Assembly (NCBI GenBank): GCA_024867545.1
Contig: JANFNE010000009.1
Coordinates: forward strand, 310,001 to 374,000
Source of the DNA: Phytopythium helicoides
Taxonomy: Eukaryota; Oomycota; Peronosporomycetes; Pythiales; Pythiaceae
DNA: 64,000 nt
Direction: 5' to 3'
The notes beneath the pieces are model-generated. The model ran no database searches, was not told where the DNA came from, and worked only from the letters and a program-made list of their open reading frames with translations. This document shows positions 1 to 11,135 of this stretch, piece after piece. Position 1 is the stretch's first letter. Each line of letters starts with the position of its first letter. The position numbers were made by a program, and so were the translations under genes.

Positions 1-1569
1 ATGTGAGCCATCTGCCGACTGTGCATGTCGTGCAGGGCCTGCGCCAGATGACATAGGATCTTGCACAGCGTCGCCTCTGGGATCGGGTGCGGCTTGAACC
101 GTTCCACGAGCTCGGCCAGGCTTACCCCTTGGCAGAACTCCAGTTGGATGTACAGCAAATCGTCCTCGATCCACGCATCGAAATACCGCACAATGTGGCG
201 ACTGCTCGAGAGCGCGGCGAGCGCTTGAACTTCGCGCAGAGCTCGTTCGCTGAACATGGCAACAACAGAAGTGTCAGCATGTGCGGTGTGCATCCTTTGA
301 GACAAGCAACGTACGTGTCCGCTTTACCGCGGAAGTGCCGCTTGCTCTTCTTCACTGCATAAACCCAGCCGTCGATCTTCTTGAGGCACTTGAATACCTT
401 GGAGAACGAGCCCGAGCCGATCATCTGCACCATCAATGTGAGCGATTGATTACCAATGGCGGCGGGCCCTGGAGGGCAATGCAAATCGTACCTCCTGCTC
501 CACAAAGTCGGACAAGTACTTGGACATGCCGGTGGCGGCTCCAATCCAAGCAGGCGGGAACGACTGGCGCTTCCGGCGTGGTCGCTTCTTGCCCGACACA
601 TCGACCGGCGGTGCAAACGGGTTTGTGAATGTCTCCATGACCACGGGCTCATCCCTGTACGAGCATAGCTATCGTTAAGAGCAAATCGGATAGCATCCAA
701 CCAAATCCACAGCACGCACCGTGGCGGACGCGGGAGTTTACGCTTGCCATTGGCGAGGAACGAGCTGACGAGCGGGGTGGCGTCCGCCGCAGGCGACAAC
801 GCAACGTCCTGGGCCATGGGCGAGGGAATCGAGTCGGTCGAGAAGCTCGGTGGTGGGTTGCGAGCGAGACGCACATCCATGTGTGTCATGTCGTTGGTGA
901 CGCGCTGCACGTCGTCGTCTCGCAAGTCGGCGCTCGAGCTGCGGCGGTGGCGCTTCTTGAGCGGCGAGGGCGTCGTCGGGTGCGACAGGTGCATCACGGG
1001 CTGGTCCAGCGGCGTGAGGAAGTCCATGTCGTCCTGGCTGTAGGCGCTGTTGCGTTGGCTAAACCCTGGCGTGCCGTGCTCCATGCCGCCGCCAAACACC
1101 GCTCCGTGCGTGGGCGTCATGAGCTGCGCGCGACTAGCAGGCTCGACATCAGGCTCGCTGCGTTGGCTCGCATAGTGGCTAAAGTCGATCTTCTTGGCGC
1201 GCGGGTACGTGAACGGCGTGCTCGGCTGCGAGGACCCAACAAAACCCTGCGAGTCCTCGTCTTCCTCGGCTCCGTTGCTCTGCATGGGCGTGTCGGTAGG
1301 CGAGTCGTAGTCGATACGCTTGGCCACACCGTCTCCATCGCTCGCCACGGGCGTCCTCGGCGCCACGGGCGTCGTCACCAGCGTGCGCTTCTTCTTACGA
1401 GCCGTCAGCTTGCTGCTGTCCCTGCACTCGACGCCGTTAGACGCACAGAACGCCGCGAAAACCCGCGAAAACCCGCGGAAACGGCCACGCACTGCGAGAA
1501 AAAGTCGTGGATCGTGCGCTGCTTCTTGGCGGCCGGCGGCGCCGTCGGGGGCGTCGCGCGCGCCTTCAT
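1..1569 (-). CDS. WEE1: Wee1-type protein kinase, 3' part beyond the window
   Basis: Predicted inhibitory CDK1 kinase acting at mitotic entry. Reading right to left the exons are 1493-1569, 720-1421, 492-654, 315-424 and 1-249; four GT-AG introns of 65-71 bp keep the frame. The kinase begins with MIGSGSFSKVFKC, followed by YAVKKSKRHFRGKADTERALREV split by an intron, then HIVRYFDAWIEDD. These follow vertebrate WEE1 (GSGEFGSVFKC, ALREV, VVRYFSAW) closely. The sequence stops before the catalytic HxD loop, so the C-terminal lobe lies outside. About 300 N-terminal residues are low-complexity with many SP/TP sites, typical of a CDK-regulated region. Residues 17-24 read QRTIHDFF, a PCNA-interacting (PIP) box. 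ATG 1569 is preferred because no ATG lies upstream in frame (the longer frame opens at a GTG) and an initiator-like ACATTTCCCTC lies at 1611-1621. Myt1 is less likely given the match to WEE1. Confidence 0.88.
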
Positions 1570-2170
1570 CTCTCGCTGGTGCTGCTGCTTTAGACGCTGA
1601 GGCACGCGACGAGGGAAATGTATGGGGTTTTGTATGCTTATTTGCGTGGCGTTGGGGTGCACCAGTTTTGGGCACTCCCGTTTTTAGTATTTCCGGACTG
1701 TCCATAAAGTGGATATGGGTACATCAGGTTGTACATATTTTACATCGTGCACCAACGTTGTGCTCGCCATGGACACGAGAATCATATTTGCCAGCGTACT
1801 GGCGCTTGTCGTGACGCCAGAGCTCAACAGAGCCAGGATTGCCTACGCATAGCCTTGTTGCTGACCCAATATAGTCGGATGGTTGGAAGGTGCGGTAGAC
1901 GAGCTGTCATTTCCCAACCAACCACTCCGCTGCTCTCCTAGTGCATTATTTTTTTTTCCTTATGTCCCGGATGACATCGCCTGATGCCATTTTAGGATTC
2001 CCCCTCCACAGGAAAAAGAAACTCAAACGATACGTCCGCAAATGTGAATATGTTTTCGCAAGATGCCGATACGAAACTTTTTACGCCATCGAGCGTTTAC
2101 TTGTACCAACCACAGAATGAAAAGAGGGAATGCTCACATGTCACATGGCTACATTGCACTATGACAACTT
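1570..2170. other. Intergenic: Wee1 upstream region and 3' flank of the RCC1 gene
   Basis: No gene recognised. It contains the Wee1 5' region, with an initiator-like ACATTTCCCTC on the minus strand at 1611-1621, and an AT-richer stretch with a T-run near 1948-1957. The other end is the 3' flank of the minus-strand EF-hand/RCC1 gene. Confidence 0.6.
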
Positions 2171-5100
2171 TCATTTGGGGATCCGACGCAGCCAGTTGAT
2201 GCTTGTCAACCGCTGTTTGTGCTGCTGTTGGTGGTGCTGGTTTTCCTGCTCCTGTTGGTCTTGTTTGCGTTGCAATTCCTGCTGCTGCTGCTGTTCAATC
2301 TCCGCTTGGAAAGCCTTCTCGGCTTCTTCGCGTTGCTGGCTCAAGCGCTCAAGCGCCTCGCCATCCACGGCCAGTTGAACGAGCTCCTACATCCGTTGTC
2401 AGCTTCTTGATATAGTTGAGCTACCGATAAAGCAACATACCTTGAGTCCGAGGCGGTCGCCCGTTGCTCGGGTAGGAGGCTGGCCGCCGGTTGCAGCCCC
2501 CTTCAGCACCTTCGTATGCTCCAGGAACTCGCAGACCTCGCACGCGCGAATGACACGACAAAGTCTACACGTCGCGTTGCGGCTCGTCACGATGGTGTCG
2601 TGGTGCGCTGCCATGGCTGGACCGATTGGGAGTGAGTCTCCCTCGCGACCAAACGCGCGGTAGGACCGCTCGTACGCTGGGAATTGTCGTAGCACTGTCG
2701 CATTGTCCGCATCAGCTTGCACGGCTCGAAGGTAGTAATCGTCTAGGGCACTGGTAGAGCTCATCCGATCAGCAACCCTCCCAATATATCGCTTTCTGAA
2801 TACTCCACAACCACGCACCTCTGCTGCGGATCGGGCGGGACGACTACCATGGTTGCCTCGTTCCCGCACACCACGGAACCGACTCGCCCAACATACTTGA
2901 AGGCAGAGTACACACCAAAGACCTCGACCTCAGCGACGTGAAGGAACGTTCGATCTGCCGCGAGCTGAACGCGAACAAACTGACCAACAGTATGCGCTGT
3001 TGGCAGAACCCACTCGGTCAAGCGCTTATTATCTACGAACCGCTCGAAGGCGCAAGACTGCATCTTGGCAGCACGCAAGCTACGTGCAAACGAGTGTCGA
3101 GCCTGTGTAAGTAGATTTATATCCCCAAACGCGTTAATGCCTGATGAACGCACCCCTCTTTTCCCTCGAGCGGCTTGAACTCAAACTCGCTCACAAATAT
3201 CCAGAATGGAAACAACCGAGCAGTGTACTCGGCACGGCTTCGTGCAGGGTTGAGAGGTTCATCGGTGCGATTCCAGACCTGAACAACAAGGTAAAGTTAA
3301 AACACAATTTGCTCGAAGAGAGAGTCAAACTAGCTCACTTACACGAATTTTCTCGATGACAGCAGGCTGCCCCAAGTCCACTTCCCACCACGGCTGATCT
3401 TCCATCTGCATCACTCATCCGATGACTTTAAATCAAATGAAAGACTTTCATGGAACGAAAACCGAAGTTGGGCTTACATGCGTGTGAATACACTTGTCAA
3501 GCGTACCGTCGATCACTCCATTGGCAGCAAGCTCTGGTCCCTGTTCGTTGTAGACGGTGATTTGTCGACATGGTTTCCCGATTGCCAGGTTGTACGGCTC
3601 CACGTGAAAACAACGAAGAAGTTCAGGCTGCTCCACAAACTCACGCTGCCCACAACTATCAGGCTCAGACAGCTTCACGTATTTCACAGCTTGCTCACCT
3701 TGATATCGTGGCCTGTGCAGCCACTACGATTGCGTCCCCACGTATAAAGCTCACCATAGGCAGAGACTGCACCGGTGTGGTTGGTTCCGCACGAAACTTG
3801 CCGGATCGCTACCTCACTGAGAGCTTTTACCTGCTCCCACGTCGGTATGTGTCTTCCGAGCGCCATTGGCCCACCGCATATGAACACTTGTCCGCCCAGG
3901 AGTTTCTTACTTCCGCCGTTTTGCTCGGAGATCACCTCTGTGCAGCACGCTGAATGTGCTGTGCCACACGATACTTGCCAAACTCGAACTTGCTTGAGCA
4001 CGAGCTCTCGCACAAGCGTAGGGACTGCCACCATGTCTGTCATACTTGCACCAAGTCCTAGACGACCACCATTTGCGGAGCCCCACATGAACAGCTCTCC
4101 AGCGGTGGATACTGCGCCAGAGTGCGAAGCCCCACAAGACACGTAGCGAATCCTCCGCTTGCCAGGGAATTTGACCTGTAGAGGTAAAAGCGAATACTGC
4201 TCAAATTGCTCTTCAACAATCCCAATACCGAGCTTCCCGCTCGTTGCAGATCCCCACGTGTACAATTTCCCATCCGAATCGATTGCTGCGCTATGTGAAA
4301 AAGAGCAAGCAATATGCCGGACATTGGCAGGCTGTAGACGAACGACACAAGGGTTAGTGAAGGAATAGCGATGGAAAACGAGCACAAGAGTCCAGTCAAG
4401 CACACGCCTTTACCTTGAGAGCGTCAACGAGCAATGGGTGACTTGTGTCGTAACAAGACGTACCGAACTCATTCGGATGCAGCCCGAGACGGCCACTCGA
4501 CCCAATACCGCATGTGTAGACAAGACCATTCTGCAAAAGCAACGCAACATGGTGATTTCCGGCTGCTACCATTGCCACCGCCTGCAAGATCGCAAAGAAG
4601 TCAATGGTGATATTCTTCGAAGCCATGTTGTACCGCCTTCGCCGTACCGAGCCTCCCCTTGGAGAATGTAGCGGTGGTCCACTGCAAGATTCAATTTGTT
4701 TCGGTTGACATAATTTGAAAACTAGAGTGGGTTTGTAATGATAGTCTTACCGCGTCGTGATTCCACTCATTTCCAGGTGATAGTTCTCGCCTCGCGGAGT
4801 ATATTCTCCCGTAATGTCCTCGAGCTGGACATGACGCCGAGCCTCTCTATTCTCGAATGCATCGTCCTGTACATCAAATAAATCAATATTACAGCTCGAA
4901 GGGTTCTCATCACAATGCTTGATAAACACACCGCTCGAGAGATCTTGGCGATCGCTTTGTCAACTTGTTGAGCCTCCTTATCGATTTGGCGCCGATCCCT
5001 CAGTTCCCTCAGTTCTCTCCACTGCAGCAAGCTCATGGTAAGAAAGCAGTGTCATATCCGCAACAACACAAATCGATGGAGTACATTTTCAAGAAGCTTG

Positions 5101-7841
5101 TCTCGTTCCTGTACATCAACGCTCAAGCGTTAGCATATCTCGATACAGCAATCAAAGCGATCAAACCCTTACTGGCTGAACAAGCAGCTTCGTTTTCTTG
5201 TCAAGAGCGAGTTCCTTTACATCCAATGAGTCATGCATGAGTGTCTTTTCAAGAATACAAAACAAAAAAAACTGGAACCATGATAAATTACCTTGATCCG
5301 CGCTTCAGCTTGCTTGAACTCAAGATGCCCTTCTTCACCTTTCATCTCCACTTCAAGCTCAAAACACTCACCGAGCATCAAGATCAAATCCATTTTAGTT
5401 ATCCGCTCCACCATCAAGCCTCGTGCATGTGCAGATGCAAGCAGCTCCTCATATTCGAGTTTGGGCAATAGAACATGGTGCATAAAGAGGACACGAGTAG
5501 CATTGCTCGGTGGAGGTTCCCAGACGTCATAGTATTTGACCACACGCTTCAACCTAAAATGCAGGCAACGTCTATGAGGAAAACACTCTCTTTTTTTTTT
5601 ACCCACAAACGACAGAAAGCCCACCGTTCATATAACTCATTTTCTTCATCTCTTCTGGCCTGGAGAATCATCTCTTCTTCCTTACGCAGTTCGATGTCCG
5701 GATCGACCACGCCCTTCAGCTATTCGCCACCAAAAGCCCAGTTAGTGAATTGGTACACAAGCTCATCAAATATGAAGCACAAGCGACCTGTCCGGGAGTT
5801 GCCATCTTGAGTAATGCAGATCTTGCCGTAAGCTTTTGGACAGCAGTCTTATCGCCTTCTACTTCCGTATTGGCAGGTGAAGCCGTGCTCTTTGTGATCG
5901 GATCCAAGTGATTCGCCAAAATTTCGTCGTACTCACTATCAAAATCAGCACCTGGTACAGGGCTTGCTTTCCATTCGTTGGTGTGTCCACCCCAGGTAAA
6001 CACACTGCCTTCAGATGTCACTGCGTAGGCAACACTGTCAGATATGGTACCTTGGACGACACTCCTCCCCCAAAGCAAACCAGTGTTGATCATCAGTGAC
6101 GTTTTTCGGAACCGTAGACTCCGCACAAATTCTCGATCTTCAAAAAATAGTCGCGCAAGATCTTCGTTTCCAAATTCGGTATCTTCGTCCGATCCTTCCG
6201 TGTCGCCCTTTTTGATTATCTCGACGTCCGATGTTTCAGGCTTTGCAGCCGAATTGCCAGGGGATTCCGTCGTTGCATTGGTATTCTCCTCCTCCTCTCG
6301 TTTTGATCTTACTAATCGCTTTAGGGTCTTGAAGGTTTGCTTGTTCAACCGCGGGGGACTTTCGAACTTCCATCGTTTATTTTCTGGCCGTCGCCGTACG
6401 TACTTTGACTTCGAGTGATCATTCCTACTGAGGGGAAAAGGTTGGTGCGGCTTTACCTTCATAGGTGGAGTTGACTCTAGTGCAACAGAGCTAGGTTTCT
6501 GTTTCGGTTTGCCTTTCAAAGGTTTTGTCTGTTTTCGAAGCATTGCAACAGATGGATCAACGCGGCTGCCCCACAGGTCACTAACCTCTCGAAAACCAGG
6601 AAAAAGGTCTTCATCACGAACAACTGCCTTGCCGGTAAACTGGTTGTACTTACCACATCCGATCACATAGACTTGGCCTGCTGCGTCCAATGCAGCTGCA
6701 AGTTCATCCTGTGCTCGAATGATGGCTTTTCTACCAAGCGCTTCTCGCGCCTCTCGTTCACGTTGTTTCTGACGGAATTTGTCGGCCTCCGCAAGTACGA
6801 GAGCCTCGTTCGCTTCTTCTTGGTCAAGAGCAGCTTCTAATAACTGCTGTAGTTTCCATGGAGTCGCATACTTTGGGATTTCAACCCCACGTTTCTCAAG
6901 CTCCTCGCGTGGATTTGCGAGTCGCAGCCACATGGACCGAAACTCTCCATAATCTATGTATCCGCTCTTGTCCTTGTCGTACTTTCGAAATAGTTGCTCC
7001 TGCTTTGCATCGCTGACATCCATGCCAAAGTACTCAAGTACATCCTATTGTAAAAGCATTGACATCAGTTTCGCTGATTGATGCAATGGAGTCTTCATCT
7101 GCAACCCAGACGCACCGCGAATTCAAGTTCGTCGATCTTGCCCGTACCATCCGTGTCAAACAGATCAAACGCGTCTCGTGGATTTAGAAAGTTGCTCGGC
7201 GAGAAACCGAGAGTGTTACCCGACACTGGATCCACGGCAAACATCGCTGTTTTGAATTCTGTCAAGTCGATCTCACCGCCACCATCCGTGTCGCAGCGAC
7301 GAAAGATACGGAGCGCCTTGGCTTCAGAAATGTTCACCCCCAAGTCGGGAAGCTGCCATTTTTCAGAGCCGGTTAACGGCTGATTCAGCACCAGGCCCTC
7401 ATGAGAGAATGCGGCACACGTACCATAGCAACAAACTCCGCAAAGGAGATGTTCCCCGATCCATCGGTGTCATATTTGACAAAAAGCTCCTCTGGAGAGA
7501 GCTGTAACAACATGGTAACATATCGTTTGGACAAGCTTTTCACGCGTCATCCCAAACCAAGAGCTAACCTTGGATGTGAGCACCGACACCTTGCGGCTTT
7601 CAGCATCTGCTGGATCTTCGTCGTTTCCTCCGTCAACGTCGTCCAGATATCTTGCAATTGCAGCTTCATCGTCACTTTCATCGCTATCTGCGCCAAACAG
7701 CTCGAGGTTTTCGCCCGGCTGCTTTGGTGCCTTCGACGCGGGAGTGGAGGAGGAAGATGCGCTAACAGCAACAGCAGCACCACCACCACCACCTTCAGCG
7801 ATACGATTTGCGCTACCTCGACGACGACCAAGGAGTCCCAT
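2171..7841 (-). CDS. Large EF-hand / RCC1-repeat / discoidin-like multidomain protein
   Basis: Not a recognised named gene, but the domains are clear. From the N terminus: a Gly/Ser/Asp-rich leader; EF-hands with loops DTDGSGNISFAE, DTDGGGEIDLTE, DTDGTGKIDELE and DKDKSGYIDYGE; a charged helical linker; RCC1-type blades (SVFTWGG, GLVYTCGIGSSGRLGL, GKLYTWGSATSGKLG, GELFMWGSANGGRLG, GELYTWGRNRSG); an F5/8-type-C (discoidin-like) segment with PWWEVDLGQPAVIEKIRVWN; a CxxC cluster (CRLCRVIRACEVC); and a Gln-rich coiled tail. Fixed exons are 7569-7841, 7424-7501, 7116-7379 and a long one ending at 7044; a dozen or so exons follow. Continuity was checked at several junctions, for example TTRGPPLHSP across an intron into the first blade, and LLVDALK/PANVRHIAC. 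Start is ATG 7841. Calcium control of a beta-propeller scaffold is inference. Most downstream exon edges are approximate, and a split into two genes is possible but not favoured. Confidence 0.72.
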
Positions 7842-7947
7842 TCTCAATGCGCATGAAAATTGAAACGACGCACTTGCTTGTTGACAAACTAAAAATTATG
7901 TTACCTTACTTTAGCGCGCCTCACAGCTTCTAGTAGTTTTTGCCACT

Positions 7948-10610
7948 CTAGGGCTTGATCATTTGGTGGAGCATGTCACGAGCGTACCGCAAACGCTTGG
8001 CCACATCTGGCCGCTCCTGTGTCAGCACTGCGACCGAAGAAGATACGACTGAAAGCGATCGCTCGCGGTCTAGGAACGTTACAACGCGACCGCGTGAAGA
8101 GAGCACAAGCTTTGACTTGTCGAAGAAGTTGAACTGGAAGTTACCGTTCGACAGCTGAAAGAGCACCGCGTGTCGAGTCTTGACCCACTTCTGCACGAAG
8201 ACAAGCGGCGTCTCGTCCTCATCGTCCGCCTGCATTGGCTCTCCACCGTTCAGTGCCAATATTTGCTGCTCTAATACTTCGACCTCCTCGTTCTCGGCAC
8301 GAGCGTCAACTAGGTAGCCTCGGAAGTGGCCCAACAGCGTCACCTTCTTGGCCAAGGATGCATCATAGTTTTCCATCGAGTGCTTTGAACGAACTGGTGC
8401 GGCCTCTGCGTGAGCGGATCGCTCAATGTAGTCGAAGGTGCGACCGTCAGAGGCAGCAATCATCTTCGTGGAGTCGTTGAAGTACACGCCGGCACATCCG
8501 TTCGATAGGATATAGCCGATTCCGTACTTTGATGTGTAGTCGACCCATTGGGAAACCCATAGCCCAGCCGGTTCCGGCGAGCCGCCTTCTAGGAACGCCT
8601 CAGCCTCGGATCGCAGCTCCTTCACCTGACGCGCAGCCGCCACAATGGCAGACGCTGATGAAAACTCGCTCAGCTTCTCTGTGCTACTACCACCGCTTTC
8701 CTGGAGCGAAAACAACCTTGACAACGTTCGATACGCCGTCTCCATAGCTACTCGCGGTACTTCGTTGCCATTGCTCATGTTGCTTGTCGTTGATGCCGTG
8801 GTAGTGCTGCTAGTTGTGCTCCTTGGTGGATCTTTAGTGAGATCGATTACGTTTCGCCGAGGCACTTCAGTAGCACGAGTGGGTCCACGTCGAGTACTGC
8901 TGGTGTATGTGTGACGCCCTGTTGTGGTAGTCGCTGTAAAGTCTGAGGTACGCCCACCGATCCCAGATAGAGCACTGGCACGCTGAGCTACCCCAGGATC
9001 TGACGATCGCTGCTGCAGCTCGAACTCCTCCTTAGCTGTGTCCATCGCAGGATCTTCTTCTCGATGACGCAGAGCGTATCGCCTTCTATTCGTAGTCGTG
9101 GAGCTCGGGTCATTGGGGTGAGGAGCTACTGGCACTCTCAGAGCCCCCGACGTTGGCACAGTCAAAGCCTGCTTCTTGCCTGATGCGGGAGGTGGGGTAA
9201 CAAGAAGCGCAGTAGAGGGCAAATGCGTTGGCACCGGCTCATCTGTCAGGAAAGGGTGCTGAAGAACGGCTGCCAGTGTCGGGCGCTGGAGTGGATCAGT
9301 GCGCAGGATCCCGCGGATCAGAGACTGAGCGCTCGGTGATACTCGAGTGTCCTCGGGAAAGGCGTACTGCAAAGCTCGAATGCGCTTGTATGTGTCTTTG
9401 ACATCATCCGTCTCGAATGGTGGCCGCCCAACGAGCAATGTGTACATTACAACGCCCATCGACCAAATGTCCACTTCAAAGCTGTGGCCGTCACCTCGAG
9501 AGCCTCGCAGGATTTCTGGAGCGATGTAATTTGGAGTCCCACACATGGTTCGTTTGCGATCGTTCAGATCGTCGAGGCGTGCAGCAAGTCCAAAGTCTCC
9601 AATCTTCAGTTTCATATCTGACGTGAGGAACAGGTTGCCGAGCTTGAGATCACGGTGGATCACCAAGTTGGAATGGAGATAAGCAAGTCCGTCCACAAGC
9701 TGACGCATGTAGAACCGGACTTCCGGTTCTGAAAGTGTTTTGCGCCGCCTCAGAAGATCCGACAGCGACTACAGTCCAGTTCATATCGCGTGAGCCTAAG
9801 CCAACCACAACGTGAAGAGGGAATATAGAGCGCACCTGGTTGCGACAAAGCTCTAGAAGGATGTATGAGTTGTCAGCATCGTCGAAAAAGTGCTCGAACT
9901 GGACAATATTTGGGTGATGAAGGGATTTGTGGATCTTGATCTCGGAAGTGAACTGCACCCAAGCGGTTTAGTCACAACAGCGTTTCCCTTCCAGCCAGTT
10001 ATGACGACGCACTTTTTGCTTGGCCATGGGCTTTAGAAGCGAGGCCTTGGCGACAACCTTGCCTGCGTACGTGTTGCCCGTTTGTTCGCACGTCATCTCG
10101 TAGCATCGCGCAAATCCACCCTGCAAGACAATTTTTTCAGTCGTGGTCATCTCTCTACAGTCAGCTTGTTAGCTGGTCAACACCCACCTTGCCAAGGAAC
10201 TTTCCCCTGCGGTAGGTGCGTGTCTTGACATATCCATACTGGTCCAGCACGCACTCGATGACCATGTCGGGCACGACAGGCTGCGGCGTGGGTTCCTTGG
10301 CGTCCTTCTGCCTGTTCCTCAGCTGCGCCTTTTTGTGTGGCTCAACAGGCGCAAACTTGCGCGGCTCGCGCTCCTCTTGGTTGTTGTTGTTGTTGGTCTC
10401 CACAGGCGATCGGCGGTCCGTCACGCCTCGCAGTCGCAGCTGCAGTTCATCATCCTGGCTGCTCCTGAGCTTGTAGCGCTGCTGTGGACTCGGCCCAGGC
10501 GCCGCTATCGCCGTCGAGTCCACCACAGCCGTCGCCTCGCCGTTTAGTGCCGCATTCTCCTTCCCCGAAGCCACGAGGTTGGCAGCCTCTGGCGTCGCGT
10601 GCATGGTCAT
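7948..10610 (-). CDS. PLK: Polo-like kinase
   Basis: Mitotic Ser/Thr kinase of the PLK1 class, 822 aa. Exons 10188-10610, 10013-10120, 9836-9952 and 7948-9768 join in frame. The glycine loop GKFLGKGGFARCYE spans the first intron and matches PLK1 (GRFLGKGGFAKCFE). The catalytic loop is HRDLKLGNLF, the Mg motif DFGLAA, and the activation segment contains KRTMCGTPNYIAPE, whose Thr is the usual T-loop site. The C terminus has both polo boxes: WVSQWVDYTSKYGIGYILS with FNDSTKMI, and FVQKWVKTRHAVLFQLSNG with FNFFDKSKLVL. The first box keeps the Trp of the phosphopeptide groove. About 140 residues precede the kinase, longer than in animal PLK1, with polyAsn and basic stretches. The 260 or so residues between kinase and polo boxes are Ser/Thr-rich. 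It is divergent with the RBBP6 gene across 525 bp. PLK4 is ruled out by the paired polo boxes. Confidence 0.95.
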
Positions 10611-11135
10611 TTTGAAGGCTCCTGGAGGGCTCTGGAGGTCGCCAGCAGGTCCTCGGACAGCCCAAAGCAGCGCGGAGAAGGCTCAGGCACCGCACGACGC
10701 GCTGGGGCTCGCTGGGGACGCGGGGGACGCACGCACGCTGGTCGTCTCGTCGACGCTTCCCGTCGGGAACTGGGCCACCGGTCCTTTGCCTTCAAATCTG
10801 GATTTACCTCGAGGCTTTTTTGAAATTTGAACGCGTAAACAGTGTGGTCCACACGTTCTCACTCTCTCTCTCTCTCTTTGTTTTTCGACCAATCGCACGC
10901 CAGATGACGAAGCGAAAGATCTAAACGGCCGCCAGAAGGGGGACTGTTGGCGTTGCAAGGTCCATTCGCCATTCCCACCGACGGGGAAGCAGGGAAACCG
11001 CGCGAGAAGAGACGGCCGGGGCGCCGCCTACAGCCTGCGGAGCGCGCGTCTAGTACGCGGAGCTTGTAGCGCGCTGTCTGGAGGTGTCGGTGGTGTTTTT
11101 TGGCGTCTCGAGGCGGCCTGTGGGGCGCGGGAGGC
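10611..11135. promoter_or_regulatory. Shared divergent promoter region of PLK and RBBP6
   Basis: A 525-bp gap between two divergent start codons that must hold both promoters. It carries a (TC)n microsatellite at 10857-10878 and a CCATTCCCACC initiator-like site on the plus strand near 10969. No TATA box was seen. Confidence 0.5.
10857..10878. repeat. (TC)n microsatellite
   Basis: An almost uninterrupted TC dinucleotide run in the PLK/RBBP6 divergent promoter. On the minus strand it reads GA/AG. Confidence 0.85.

Noticed and set aside
1570..1662. Longer N terminus of Wee1 from 1662
   Set aside because: The frame begins at a GTG and has no ATG before 1569.
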